Origin: Deroplatys truncata
Taxonomy: Eukaryota; Arthropoda; Insecta; Mantodea; Mantidae
Length of the DNA: 64,000 nucleotides
Reading direction: 5' to 3'
Assembly (NCBI GenBank): GCA_030765065.1
Contig: CM060989.1
Span: 60,092,001 to 60,156,000, forward strand
Numbering within the stretch: the stretch's first letter is position 1; every line of letters begins with the position of its first letter. Made by a program: the position numbers and the translations under genes. Positions 1 to 12,500 of this stretch are shown piece after piece. The notes under the pieces were generated by a model. It saw nothing but the letters and a program-made list of their open reading frames with translations. It had not been told where the DNA came from and searched no databases.

Positions 1-424
1 GAAATCTGCCAAGAATTGCCTCTATCTAATCTGGCCAGCATTTCTTCATACCATTCAACACGTATGTGCTTTTGCACATCAGTAAAGTTGAAGGGCACCC
101 AACAGAATGAAACCTTCCTCACGAGAAGATAGCCATGCAGTATTTTGGCAACTGTCAACAATCCTCTCTGCAAAGTTGCCTCAATTTCTTTAATGTCACT
201 CGATTGTTTTCATGAACCATTTTTTCCACAGCAGCGATGTTTTCCTCGGTCACTGCCATAGAAGAATGATCACTCCTAACCTCATATTTTAATGATGTTT
301 GGCTTCTTTTAAATTCTTGAAACCACCAAAAACCTGTGGCACAGGAAAGAGCAACATCTCCAACAGTCTGTTGCAATCGCTCAAGACTTTGGGACTCATT
401 TAAACTTTTAAAATCATTACACAA
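1..424 (-). mobile_element. mariner transposase fragment, N-terminal half (cut by window edge)
   Basis: The - strand translates to a degraded mariner transposase N-terminal region. It contains an HTH-like stretch (VGDVALSCATGFWWFQEFKR) followed by the typical linker TEENIAAVEKMVHENNRVTLK. A further part in other frames (near 1-150) resembles the family block before the first catalytic Asp (WVPFNFTDVQKHIRVEWYEE). The reading frame is broken, so this is a dead copy, and the catalytic DDD region would lie beyond the left edge. It differs clearly from the mariners at 1961-2815 and 40841-42124, so it is a separate family. Confidence 0.7.
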
Positions 425-969
425 GAGTGCTCTCTTTCCACCTCCTGGGAACCACTGTCAACACACTAGGGTTGTTTAACCTTGTGCTGTGGAATGGGAG
501 AGGGGGGAGGGTTGCTACTTGCTAGACCAGTTTACTCACAAAGAATGTAGCTATCCCATGGTGCAATCCATTTGAATGATCAACTTTAGTTTTCCCACAT
601 CTCAAAACTTTCACATTCACCCCCGTATAGCATGCACAGTCTTTTGAGAACACTCCACTTGTTTTAGGGAGATACTGCACTTTGCTGTTTTGAAATATTT
701 AAGGTGTGAAATCTGTTGTGTGTTTTAAGATCACATAATTTTACTGTTTTACACGAAAGAAATGTTTTGTTTTCCCCAGAACCAGAATTACATGAGATAA
801 CACTGCAGCAGTTGTCATTTAAATAGCTACAATAATTTTGCTGCATGTACACAGCTGCTTCACACTGAGCTACAATTGTACAAATAATAGAACACATTTC
901 ACACTGATCTGCATTTTCTTTTTAAAGTACTTGGACTTTTGAGCTAAAATATGAGGGAGAATTGACAAG
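425..969. other. no gene recognised
   Basis: AT-rich sequence between the mariner fragment and the Penelope-like element. No conserved protein match, RNA gene or clear repeat ends were seen. The first part may be the untranslated end of the mariner, but no terminal inverted repeat was identified. Confidence 0.4.
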
Positions 970-982
970 TCAGTGACAAGGC

Positions 983-1843
983 ATGCTACCATTTTTAGAC
1001 CTAAAAATCATCAGAGAACAAAAGAACCTAACCTTTGGCATATACAGGAAGCCAACACACTCTACTAATTACATAAAAAATAAGAGTTTCAATCCAACCA
1101 CACACAAACATGCAGTACTAAACAGCCTAACACATAGACAGGTATATACCCCCTTAAATAAAAAAGAATACCAGTTAGAATACCAGCATATAGTAGACAC
1201 AGCAATACATAATGGGTACAACAAAGCAACTACTGACAAAAAAATTGCAAAATTCAAACGACAGATGCACATCAGAAACACAACAAATCTCAGCCAGCAA
1301 GATAAAGAGCTAAAGTTCAAGAAATTCACATACCACCCAGGAACATTTCACAAATTTAAGAAGATTTTCATGAAACATAACATCAGCCTAGCTCCACAGA
1401 ACAAATTTAACATAGAGAAATTACTTTGTAACAAGTTAAAAGACTCCATTCCACAAGACAAAAAAGCTGGAATCTATAAAATCAATTGTTCAGATTGCAA
1501 TAAAGTATACATAGGTAAGACAAAAAGAAACCTAGAAACTAGGCTAAAGGAGCACATGAGATGTATTAAATACAAACAAATGGACAAATCTGCAGTTTCA
1601 CACCATTTTTGGATCACTAATCACAACATCAAACCCAATATTACATTAGTCAAACCAGCCAAATTTGCAGCCGAATTAGATGCATGGGAGAAGATCACCA
1701 TTCTAAAACACAACACACATCTAATGAATTTTGATTTGCCGCCACCAAATCCTCTCTGGAAGTACATTTCTCCACCACAAGATGCCACCACAGGATCCAG
1801 TCCAAAAAACGGAAACACCAACAACACTGGCCAGTCGAATTAA
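983..1843 (+). pseudogene. PLE RT thumb plus GIY-YIG endonuclease, open 286-codon remnant
   Basis: An uninterrupted frame encodes the C-terminal part of a Penelope-like polyprotein. Residues 1-35 carry the RT-end signature FLDLKI..YRKPTHSTNYI that PLE reverse transcriptases share. Residues about 165-240 carry a GIY-YIG endonuclease: GIYKINCSDCNKVYIGKTKR followed by LETRLKEH. The Cys pair in the GIY segment is typical of the PLE class. The first Met is only the first one in the surviving frame; the natural start and the RT catalytic core are absent. The C-terminus ([14 protein letters not shown]) recurs at 25039-25524, and in diverged form at 33750-33930. Confidence 0.85.
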
Positions 1844-1847
1844 CCTT

Positions 1848-1910
1848 CTGAGGATGGGAACAACTGTTTCCCGAAACATGTTAAGTGAGTAAACTTAAGT
1901 GATGTTAGTG
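1848..1910 (+). ncRNA. hammerhead-ribozyme-like core in PLE tail (candidate)
   Basis: The tail reads CTGAGGA (1848-1854), a possible stem II (GGGAAC...GTTTCCC), then GAAA (1873-1876), a TTAAGT/ACTTAA hairpin, and GATGTTAG. The order CUGANGA - stem II - GAAA - stem III - UH matches the hammerhead layout, and hammerheads are known from PLE terminal regions. Position 7 of the core is variable in the family, so G there is acceptable. Stem I pairing looks weak on paper, so activity is uncertain. Confidence 0.4.
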
Positions 1911-1960
1911 TAACAATTCCGACTCACCTTTAAATAAAGTCAGCGACTTTTTAAAGAAAA

Positions 1961-2815
1961 TACTAATATTTTCCAAAAAATCAATTTTATATCTCAACAT
2001 AGTCTCCTTTCAATTCAGTACACATTGTCCAACGTTTCTCCAATTTTTTAACCCTTCCAAAAAATATGATTTTTCGAAGTCTGCAGAATATGAGGTTGTT
2101 TTTGACATGAAGTGTTCACTGGACTTGAAGTTCTTCCCAGCGAGCCAATTTTTCAGGTTTGCGAAGAGGAAGAAGTCGCTCGGAGCCAAATCTGAAGAAT
2201 ATGGTGGTTGAGGTAGCAGTTTGTAACCCAATTCCACAAATTTTGTGATGGCAATGGTTGACTTGTGTGCAGGTGCATTATCCTGGTGAAAGAACCGTTT
2301 TTCTTTACCAAATGGGGTCGTTTCTTTAACAATTCCTTGTGAAACTGATCCAGCATTGCGGCATAATATGAACCTGTGATCATTTTACCCTTTTCCAGGT
2401 AGGGATGTCTATCACCCTTTGTGAATCCCAAAAGATAGCTGCCATGATTTTTCCTGCTGCGTCCATCTTGCTGACACCTTTCTCATACCAAAAAAATTCG
2501 AGCAGAATGTTATACACCCATTCACTTGAGATGTTTACAGTCTTGGCTGTCTCACAGATTTTCACTCGGCAATCTTCCAACACAATATCGTAAACTTCGT
2601 TCACCATTTCTTCTGTTGTGACCACAACTGGCCATCCTGTGCGTGCAGCATCTCTTGTGCTCGAACGGTCACATCAAAATTCTGTGAACCATGCCACGTG
2701 ATGGAGCAGAGTCCCCATAATAATCATTCAGCTTTTCTTCCATTTCCTTCACCTCTTATCATGCAAAAAGTAGTGCTTTATCATAACATGAAATTCACTT
2801 TTCTCCATTTTCTAA
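1961..2815 (-). mobile_element. mariner transposase remnant with internal deletion
   Basis: The - strand shows pieces of a mariner transposase in several frames. There is an N-terminus near 2810 (MEKSEFHVMIKHYF), then VVVTTEEMVNEVYDIVLEDCRVK, then a jump from VYNILLEFF straight to AGKIMAAIFWDSQ, and finally the C-terminal block YSSDLAPSDFFLFANLKNWL near 2160-2220. Roughly the middle third, with the first catalytic Asp region, is gone, and frameshifts split the rest. It is a dead copy of a different subfamily from the 40.8-kb element. Confidence 0.8.
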
Positions 2816-3429
2816 GAAGCATCACACATCTGCATATTTTAGATGCTCTCAACAATGTTCTAAGAAACAAATGACGATGAATTTCTGCGATTATATGCAG
2901 AATAGATGTAAGACTTGGGTGCAAACAAGAAACCTGTGATTAGAACGCTATCTCTCGTGCAAGTCATGGACTTACCAATCCACCCTTGTGTCTAAGGTCT
3001 TTCATTTCAGTTTTATAGGATTTTACACCAGGTAGCACTTTTAGTTTGTATATTGTAAGTTTTGCAGCTGAATGGTTTCTTATCTCCCCTCCATATCTAC
3101 CTCTCACTGTAATAGAGTTAATTATCTTAAATAAATAAAAAATGTGCCTCGGGTTTTGGATTTTGAACCACATATCTTTAGAGTGCATACCCAGCAAGTT
3201 ACCACTAGGCTATTACAAAACATCCTTGAAGATAACTATTTATTACATCGGACTATATATGACACAGCAGGACGGTGTTTATGACAATCCTGGAAAGCTT
3301 CTACATTATGTAACTTATCCATCAACAAAATGAGTTGAGTAATGCAGTATGTTCTGTTGAGTTTTTGACCATCAGGATTATGCAGAATAAAACTTGTCTT
3401 ATAAAACTGATAACCACCATTGATTTTAG

Positions 3430-3564
3430 GAGCAACAGGTAACACCTATGAATGTTACCAGGCCAACTGGAACAAATGAACTATCCAACTCCATGATGGA
3501 AACTGGAGTTGGTCAGTTGCCAAACTTTACTCCACAACAGACAATGGTATACAACATCATAAGG
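3430..3564 (+). CDS. RPA2: RPA2 exon: linker to start of winged helix
   Basis: 45 codons, beginning [12 protein letters not shown] and ending VYNIIR. The acceptor is TTTTAG before 3430 and the donor is AGG|GTAAGT after 3564, a strong consensus. Both ends are phase 0. The Asn/Thr/Pro-rich first half is the flexible RPA2 linker; the end starts helix 1 of the winged-helix domain. Confidence 0.9.
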
Positions 3565-6500
3565 GTAAGTTCATTTTGTTTAGTTATCTTGAAGTTTATA
3601 ACAGGGATTATTGTTTACAGCAATAAATATGTATCATATGTGACCAATAAATGTGTTCCTTCAGTATAATTCTGCAGTGACGTGGTGTAAGCTAAATATC
3701 TGGTCATTACTTTAACCTTTGACCATGGCACTGAAGAATAATTTTAATACAGAAAGCATTGAAATTCAACCTAATCAAACCTTTCTTACCTTTTATGTTA
3801 AATAACACAATTATGCAAGAAAATGAATATAAAATGCAAAAATCTGTATTTATTTAAAAATCAGTAAAATCTTGTAAGGTCAAAAATAGTGATTAATGGA
3901 CACATAGTAGAACCACTTCAGCATTTTATATACCTAAGTAGTTGTATTTCATACAATAAATCTATGAAACAATTCATGGAAGCTTGAGGAATGAAACTAG
4001 GAAAGAAAAAGAGTGAAATTCTATAATACTATAGCCATGCCATCCCAATATACAAAAATGAAGCCAGCATTATGGCAGAAAAAGTTAAACTGAAAAGTAT
4101 AAGGTCACAGAAATGAAATTTGTGAGATTGATGCTAGAAGATACTTTATCAGACAAAAAAAAAATATTGGCCAATTGGAGCCAGGAGCGCCTAGAATTTA
4201 CTGATTTTCAGTTCTGTATCTCTCAGCTTTCTTACAGAATCACTCAAACTTGTGTTAGTTTGAAAATAGTTGGATTATGCCTGCCTTTTACTAGGAGAAA
4301 AATGGCAAAAACCAGAAAATAATGTTCTTTTTAAAGAAATAACCAATTAATGGCTCGTTAAAATAATTCCTTTTCTGCATTGTGTAATTTGCCAGCTTAA
4401 AGAGGTGATTTTCACATATAAGTTTGTGGCATTTTGAGAATTTCTTTCAATGTCATCAGTCATCCTTTATATATAAATTTTCCATCATTCATAGATTTTA
4501 TTGCATATAAAAAGAAAATTCAAAATTTCAATAAAATTTTGAATGTGGACTATGGCATGCACATATTATGGAAATTTAGTGGTTTTGTGAGGTAATATGA
4601 ATGGTGTTGATCTTTTAATTTGCAGCAAAGCACCCTGGACATTGGAACAGGCAAAGAAGAATTAATGAAGTCACTGACTGGAAAAATATCACCGAAGCAG
4701 ATAGAGTGAGTTATTATTTTTTATGTTTATGTTTAATAAATAAATTTGCACAGCAAAAGGAAAAGGTAAAAAGACTTAAAAAAAAGAATGGCTGCACCCC
4801 TGAATGGCAGAAAAATTAAATTGAGTTTTATTTATGGATGCTTTTTACTGATGTGATCCTTAGTGTCCCATTCTATATTGTGTGTGAAAGACCAGTAATT
4901 TTGCTCAGAGGCCTCTATCAGGCTTAAGGTTCTTTTATGTGCTGTAAATCTATGACATGGTATGACTGGCTTTATTTCCTTCCGAAGGAAGCCATGCTAA
5001 GGATTTTTATGTTCAAAAAAAAATCTGTCACCCTCCACCAGGTTTGAACCCACAACCTTGGAAACTAGTGGCTAGCATGATAACCACTACACCATGGAGG
5101 ACGACTTTGAATGGCAGTGTATGGCTAGGATAGGACTAGGTATGGAGGGGGACTTAGCACCTCGACCTATGCAGATTTTTTGTGCCTATGCCCCTGGGAG
5201 GGAAACTAGACCAGGATGCACGACAGGCAGGGGGCAGGGTCCCTACCTTTTACAGATTTGAACTTCCTGGATGCTGGCTGGTGCAGCCAGTTCCCTCCTC
5301 CCTTAGGTTTATACATTTCCTAGGGGTCCCGGAGACCGCTCACAATCCAAAGGATGAAGGTTTCCTTAAAGCATCCTTTTCCCCTGCAGTGCACACGCCG
5401 AGTCCTCCCACCAACACTTGCAACTTTGACAAAGACCAAGCAGATGAAGGGTGAAGTGAAATGAGAATTGAGATGAAGTGGAGGGGCAGAAAATTCGGGG
5501 ATGTGATAATACTTCCCAGCATTTGCTGGTGACCCAGGGAAACCTCCCAAAAAAAACATGGGCCAGGAAGGCCGGCCACAGGAATTGAACCCATGAGAAT
5601 GTGGGCAACAGATGTAATCACCTGAGCCATCTCACTCAGTAATATATGACTAAGCCCTTCAGATCAAGGCTCCTATAGATGATGACACAGTTCAAGGTAG
5701 AGCAAAAGCATTGGTTTTCAATAAGGCACTAGTGCTCCCTACAGCAGTCCTTCAGGTAGACTCTAGCTGTGGCCGAGTGATGGTATTGAAATGGTATGTA
5801 GAGTATGCAAGTTCAAGTCTCGCATCGTTTTTACATTTGAATCTCGTATTTTCTGCATTTTTTTTTTTTTTTTTTTTTTTGTAATGAACAATGCAATTTA
5901 TAAAATGTGTGTTTTAGGCATTATTAAACTGATTATCTGTAATAACATCAGCTCTCATATCATTCTACTGATAAAGAGTCGTCCTCTGTGATGTAGTGAT
6001 TACCATGCTAGCCTCTTAGTTCCCGAGGTCACGGATTCAAACCCAGCAGACGACAATGGATTTTTTCCAGCATAGAAATCTTTAGCATGGCTTCCTTCGG
6101 AAGGGAAGTAAAGCCGGTGGTCCCATGTCGTATATTTACGGCACGTAAAAGAACCTCAAGCCTGATAAAGAGGTCTCTGAGCAAACTTACCGGTCTTTCA
6201 CGCCCAATATAGAATGGGACACTAAGAACCACAGCAGTTAAAGAGTGTCCATAAATAAAACTCAATTTAATTTTAACTGATTAAGACAGAAAAGTATGCA
6301 ATTGTTTATTTTATAAACATTAAATAATTCATTTAAAATATGCGTGTTAATAAACCATAAATGTATTCTGTGTACTTATAAAACTTTGTAATACCAACCT
6401 ACATTTTTTAAAAGAAAAGAATGCTAGATTTGATATCCTAGCTGTTGACGTGATTTCTTTCAATTGAGATATGTTGCCTTGTTAGACATGCTGCTGTATT

Positions 6501-9500
6501 AGCTTTAACAGTTTCTATTTTGTTTTGTTTGTTTATTTTAAGATTTAACAGAGACCGAACCATGTCTCCAGTATAAATAATTATTTTAAGACCACAGGGG
6601 AAAGTTCTTAAGGCAGTAATATACATTTTGAAACTAAAAGCATGTATGCTTCCTCTTATATTTAAAAATTCACTCTCTACTGAGTTGTAGGTCATGTAAA
6701 CAACAAAACAATTAAAAACAAAAAGTAAAGAAATTGTAAAAGGTTCGAACACACGCTATCTGAAATCTGTGGCCCATGACTTAATCCTTAAACTGCTTGG
6801 ACACTCTAGGACGGCAATCTTAACCCTGTGGTTTCTTATACGGTTGCACAGAAAACACTGACTACATTCCTTTAATCGGGCAAACCCAGCACGTATTCAC
6901 ACTTCAGGTTGTAAGGAGAAAGAGGTTAACTTATTTGTTTTACATGGGAAACAGTTGTATCACTGGAAATTTATTCATGTCAATAATAATCATGGTCATG
7001 CTATGCAATGTTATTTGAAGTAGATAGTGTCTTTATGTTATTGGACCATGTTTGGGCGTCAATTTGAAGTAGGTTATATTGAAGGAGTTGTATTATATTT
7101 CAACTGTTGGGGAGTCAAACTTGAAGTAGTTGCAACCGCACGTATGGTACCCGCTTTCCGGTAGCCTTCGCCCTAAGTTTAAAAAGTATTAACTTTGTAA
7201 TTTACTGTTTCTTTAAATATTTAATATTTATGTTTGCCTCAGCTGCGTCAGTATTTATTTTTTAGAGACACGGATGTCTTGGCAGGGTTGTGGTGCGACT
7301 AAGAATGTAGGCTCACACAGATTATAATTTTACTTCACTCTTTTTATTAATGCTTGACACGATTTAAATAACACTTCACTGATAGAGAGCTGTGAGATTC
7401 TTTTATGAATTACTTGCACTTTTTAACACGTAAACTATTTTTCGTCTCACACGAATACGTATAAAATCTCTCGAGGACGCATCTCGCATCTGGTTACAAA
7501 CGCTGTCTGCAGGCAACTGAATTGATTTCAACCATCTAAACTTGTAAATTTCTGTATTTCAAGTCTGTGATTGGCTATTCCTAATCGAATAGAATACCTT
7601 CATTTAACTAAAGCTTTTTCTGGTTGTTGATTGGCTATTTTATAAACTGTCTCAAAAATTACATTATTGTTGCTCCAAGAATGACTAGTAGCATTATTAC
7701 ACTTTCTTACTCATTATTGCCTCAAGGCTACCTCATTGTTAGCAACTTTTAACCTATTATTCTCACAGCTCCTACATTAAGACTGTTACATACATTTTAC
7801 AAATTATTACAGACACATATTGCTTCAAGGCAATATTGGCAATAAGGCAAGGTTATTGAATTTATATATTATATAATTGAACTGAAATCATTTAAGTGTT
7901 AAAAACACTGCCTCATATTACATTCACTTTGTCATGTGTAGCAGCCTGCCTGTGACTTTGGCTGTGTTGAAGTGATCTTTGTTTCTGGCAAGGGTCCAAA
8001 CATTCTTTGACTGTGCTGTATCAACTAAAAGTTGCAGATATAGAGTATCCAATATAAACATTAAATGGCTACATACAAAAAGTATATAATATGGTGGTTT
8101 AGGCAAAAATGCTATATAGTATGGAAATATGGTAAAATAAGAATTAAGTTCCATAGAGCATATACTTAGTTCCATTTGAGACTCGTGCAAACGTGGTTTT
8201 TAATGCTTTTTAAGAGTATGTGTCTAATGCTCAGGATTTAGCAACAAAGCCATTCTGCTTCTTGCTTCTCAGTAGTTTGAAGTCAAATCTGGATATGATT
8301 TAAGTTGTTCACACATAATAAATGATTATATTCATTTCTTCTTCCTTATTGCATAACAGACAATTTGGAGGTGGTAGGAATCCAATTGTGTGTAGGTTTT
8401 TGCAGAGGCAGTCATGTCCACTGGTAAGTTGAACATGGCAGTGGTTGTTTTTTGAGGTAGTTCAAGTATTAGTTTCAGGCTTTTTCTGCTTTGGAATTTA
8501 ATGTATTTGCAGTTAATTTTGAGTAATAATCATTATTGATTTTCTCCTTAATGATATGTTTAGATGATTCCAGGGTACTTTTAGTTTTACTTTACTTTGA
8601 ATTTTGGTTCCCCTTTTCACTAAGATGTCTGTACCATTGGAAAACTATGTTCTTTTAAATTTTGTATCTGTTTAACCATCAATGAATTTCTCTTTTTTCT
8701 GCTTTTGGTTTCTGAGTTAATGCTATTGCTTGGACTACAGCTCTAGAATCTGATAAAATAATGTTTTTACATTTTTGTAAACGGGTGAATATGGACATGT
8801 GCACCCGCTCCATCTCCATCATCGTTTAAAAATGAGTTTTCAATAACATGCTTCCATTTTTCTTAAGGGTATTTAATTAGCAGTGTTTTTCTAATGCTAA
8901 CATGTTTGCAGTATTTGGACTTACTGTTTGTTGCTCGTAGATTTCACAAAGATCTAAATTGTATTCCATTTCAAAGCTTTCTATTGGGTTAATTAGATGT
9001 AACAATTTTCTTTTGTAATAGGTATGTGTAGATTTTCTTTTAGCTTTTTTACTTCCTGCCTAAATTCTTTTTAGGTTTTTAGTTTATATTTAAAATTCTG
9101 GTGTTTGTCAGTTTATTAAAACTTGGAATTCTTATAAGTGTTTTCATAAGTAATTAAAGCTTGTTCTTCAAGTTCTAGATTTATTATAGTACCGCCGTTT
9201 TATCTCCAGCTCTGACATTTAGCACGACCGAGAGAGGTAGTGTTGCCAATTCTTACCCCTAGTCTGAACACGTGTGTGTACCTGTGCCATCTCTTCGTAA
9301 AATGCAAATGTTGAAATAGTTGCCTATGTTAGAGTATTTAAAGTATGGAGATAGCATTTACAGGAAAATTAAACAAGGGTAACGCAGTAAATCGTATGCA
9401 CACAGAAAACAAACTTCACCTGGACTAAAGCAAAAGCTACTGACGACACGTGCTTCACTTACAAGAAAATCGGCAATACAGCCCAAACTGCAGTGTATGC

Positions 9501-12500
9501 ACTGGAGAGGGAGCCTGTAATTGGTCCTAGCAGACAACTTCCACCCTTTGCTGTGCGAGTCAACTCAGCATGCAAACCTTGCCAGATCTTTTATTCTTTT
9601 CTTTCGTGTTGTGGTTTATGTTCAGCAAAGCTCTAAGCAACAACAGTAGACTATATTTATTATAGACTTAAAAGAAATCAAATTACAGTCCCCATTTATC
9701 TGTTGAAGCTAATCAGAGTAGCTTCCTTTAGCATGGAAATTCACAGCACTAGTATTGCTAAAGGTGGCCTGTCTCTTTCTTTACCCTCATGAAATGTCAG
9801 GGCCGGAGATACAGTGGCGTAGGTATAGATGTTGCAAAGCGAAGTGTCTTTTGGGGTGGTTTTAACTATACTATTATTAAGAGTAGTGCCTGGTTTTGAG
9901 CTTTCTCTAGTTCTTTTTTACAAGACTCGGTTGCTGTTATTCATACATCACCACAATATTTTAAGATAGGTTTTATGTTGTTGTTGTTCACCAATGGCAC
10001 TGGGGATTAATTGATCTGCATCATTTTCCCTCTGGCTTCCCAATATAAAGTCTGTAAATGGTTCATTCTACCGGCATTCCAAAATAGCACTAAGAAGTGC
10101 TCTTCTTTTAAATTCTTTTTTGGCTTGGGAAGCATGCCTCCGTTGTCCATTTAGCATTACCAGGGAACACCACGTGGAGGCAGACTACATTGTTCCCCAA
10201 GATAGGTTTTATGTACAGTAGAATCCTGTTAGTACGTTTTTGCAGGGACCCAAGGATTTGAACATCATAGACAGGAAAATGTGTTAACAAAAATACAAAA
10301 TCTGCAGTTTAAGAACATAGTTATGTAATAAAATCTAATAATTAGTACGTTTCCATGGGGAATTGAAATCAATTTGAATCCAGTTCCATACTGAAACGAT
10401 CTGCATTTCCATGTTAAATTCAATGTGTATTCAGATGGATTTGGAAACACAAAGTCTGAGAATAAATAATTCAAGCTTTTATGTTGATCCACATGGATTT
10501 ACGTTGGTGAACCTGTTGAACATGTTAGTTTGTTTCTCTGTATAATTTAAGCAGGTTTTGAAATTAGTGAATGTTTTTGAGAAAATAAATTGCGAATTAT
10601 GGAAGAGTTAAAAGTGACTTTGCTATGTGTTTTATTACACATGTGATAACAATTTCCACTAAAAAAAATGGTAAGCGTGCATCGTGTTACAAGTACAGTA
10701 GAAGGTTATCTTTGGCATATTCAGTATGGTAGGTGTTTCCATGCAACAAATTTTGATCCGATACTCTTCCGATCCTACTTTCCAAGAGGAAAGTTTTGTT
10801 TTAGCTTTTTTTCCCTTCTTCAAAAGCAGTTTTGATCAGTTTATTTTTGCTAACAATTGTGTTTAAGGTTGACGGAGGAATGTTTAACTTCCACACTATA
10901 TCCACATGTTTCATATTTGGATTGCAATCTTACTTCTTCAAGGATTTTCAGTTTACACTGTTGGTTATTTGCCGCACTTTCTATTTTTCCATTGCAAACG
11001 AAAAGTAAAATACAATCTATGTATGTTTGAACAACACTCAACCGTTGAAACTATCATTGGCATTTACCATTACCATGCTGAGCTAAAACATTCTCTATCC
11101 CACCCACACAAATCGCATTACACACATATTTACATACATGTATGTCATTGGTTGCCGGTCTCCACCCTGTGACCAAGGATTGACCAAAGTAGCGAATGAG
11201 GACGTCAAACTTCAAACGTGTTAAGCGCCTACTCCCACTGAACTGACCAAGGATTGGCCAAAACAGTGAATGAGATGCTAGCGGAACTGAGAAAACGTAC
11301 TAAATAAATGTTATTTATTACATTTGGTGCCAGGACTTTACAATTCAACGTAATACACGGAAAAACATGTTAATGAGGAACATGCTAACAAGATTCTACT
11401 GTATGTGTTGTACGTCATATTTAGGTTTTTCTAGAGCTGCCCCATTTAGTTCCTGCTAGTCTTTTTAATATTTTGAACCTATTAGGTACTTTTCTTGTAA
11501 CAGACTCTACTTGATGTAGCCATATGAGTCTGTTATCAAAATAAACTCCTAAATACTTCAAGAATTCTGGTGTTTTTTTTTATTGTATTATAATATAGTT
11601 CAATTTCTTTTGGTTTTTTTACCCAAGGAAAATGCTGGAAACAAGTTTTTTCTGTATTTACAGACATTAAATTTTCTGAGCGCCATTTCACAAGGTTTTC
11701 CAATGACATCTGTTTGGTTTATTCCACATTTTTAATTTAATTAATTTTTTTGATTTCCAAATAACTAGGTCATCATGTTTTAAGTACGAAAAGTTCTGCA
11801 GATTGATTTTATGTTTTGTATTATGATGCTTAGTAGGTTTTTTACTCATACAAATTCATTAATAACTAGGAACATTAACACACAACATGTATATCAGAAG
11901 TGTTATAAACAGTGAAGCTTACAACTAGGTGTGCATTTTTCTTAATCTGTATTACCTCCCAAATTGTGAGTTCTGCTGTATTTTTACGTGTTTGAGTAGT
12001 TTAATGCTGAGGTGAATTTTCCAGAAATTATGGGATACTGCAGATTTGTTAATTTATTTAAGTTTTATATGCCTGAGGCATTCTTTTAATCTTGTTTGTA
12101 AGTTTCTCATAGTTTGGCCAATGTACAGTAGAATCTCGTTAGCACGTTTTTTGCAGGGACCTAAGGATTTGGACGTCATAGGTGGGAAAACGTGTTAACG
12201 AAAATGCAAAATATGCAATTTAAGAATATAGTTATGTAATAAAATCTAATAATTACGTCTCCATGGGTAATTGAAATCGATTTTGAGTACAATCCGTGTT
12301 GAATTCAATATGTGTTCAAATGGATTTGGATACACAAAGCCTAGAATAAATAATTCAAGCTTTTATGTTGGTCAACTTGGATTTTTGAGGTTATGAATGT
12401 TTTTGAGAAAATAAATTGTGAATTATTGAAGCGACAAGAGTGGCTTTGCTGTGCGTTTTATTACACATGTGATAACAATTTCCGCTAAAAAAGAAAAAAA

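Larger units (their letters stand above)
970..1960 (+). mobile_element. Penelope-like element (PLE), 5'-truncated copy with 3' tail
   Basis: This is the 3' portion of a Penelope-like retroelement: the end of the reverse transcriptase, a GIY-YIG endonuclease, and a 3' tail running to about CACCTTTAAATAAA. The tail (1844-1960) is shared almost base for base with both arms of the inverted PLE at 24895-25617. That shows it is a conserved terminal module and not random flank. The RT palm is missing, as expected of 5'-truncated copies. The element lies in the RPA2 region upstream of the first visible exon and has no apparent host role. Confidence 0.85.
8190..11900 (-). mobile_element. RNase H-type LINE (R1/I-like), 3' half, broken by three insertions
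   Basis: On the - strand, RT C-terminal blocks occur near 11500-11700 ([20 protein letters not shown], then [10 protein letters not shown]). An RNase H block, [16 protein letters not shown], lies near 8740-8790. The cysteine-rich C-terminus and 3' end lie at 8200-8450. Matching 3' sequence in + orientation is found at 13565-13995. The LINE is interrupted by a TIR element (9190-9822), a SINE (9978-10198) and a pogo-like element (10216-11401). It is a long-dead copy with many breaks. Confidence 0.7.

Noticed and set aside
5182-5454. 90-codon open frame on the + strand
   Set aside because: It lies inside a tRNA-derived SINE read backwards. It has no recognisable protein domain.
7110-7790. Possible old LTR with a TATA-like motif
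   Set aside because: No matching second LTR, no target duplication and no primer-binding site could be identified.
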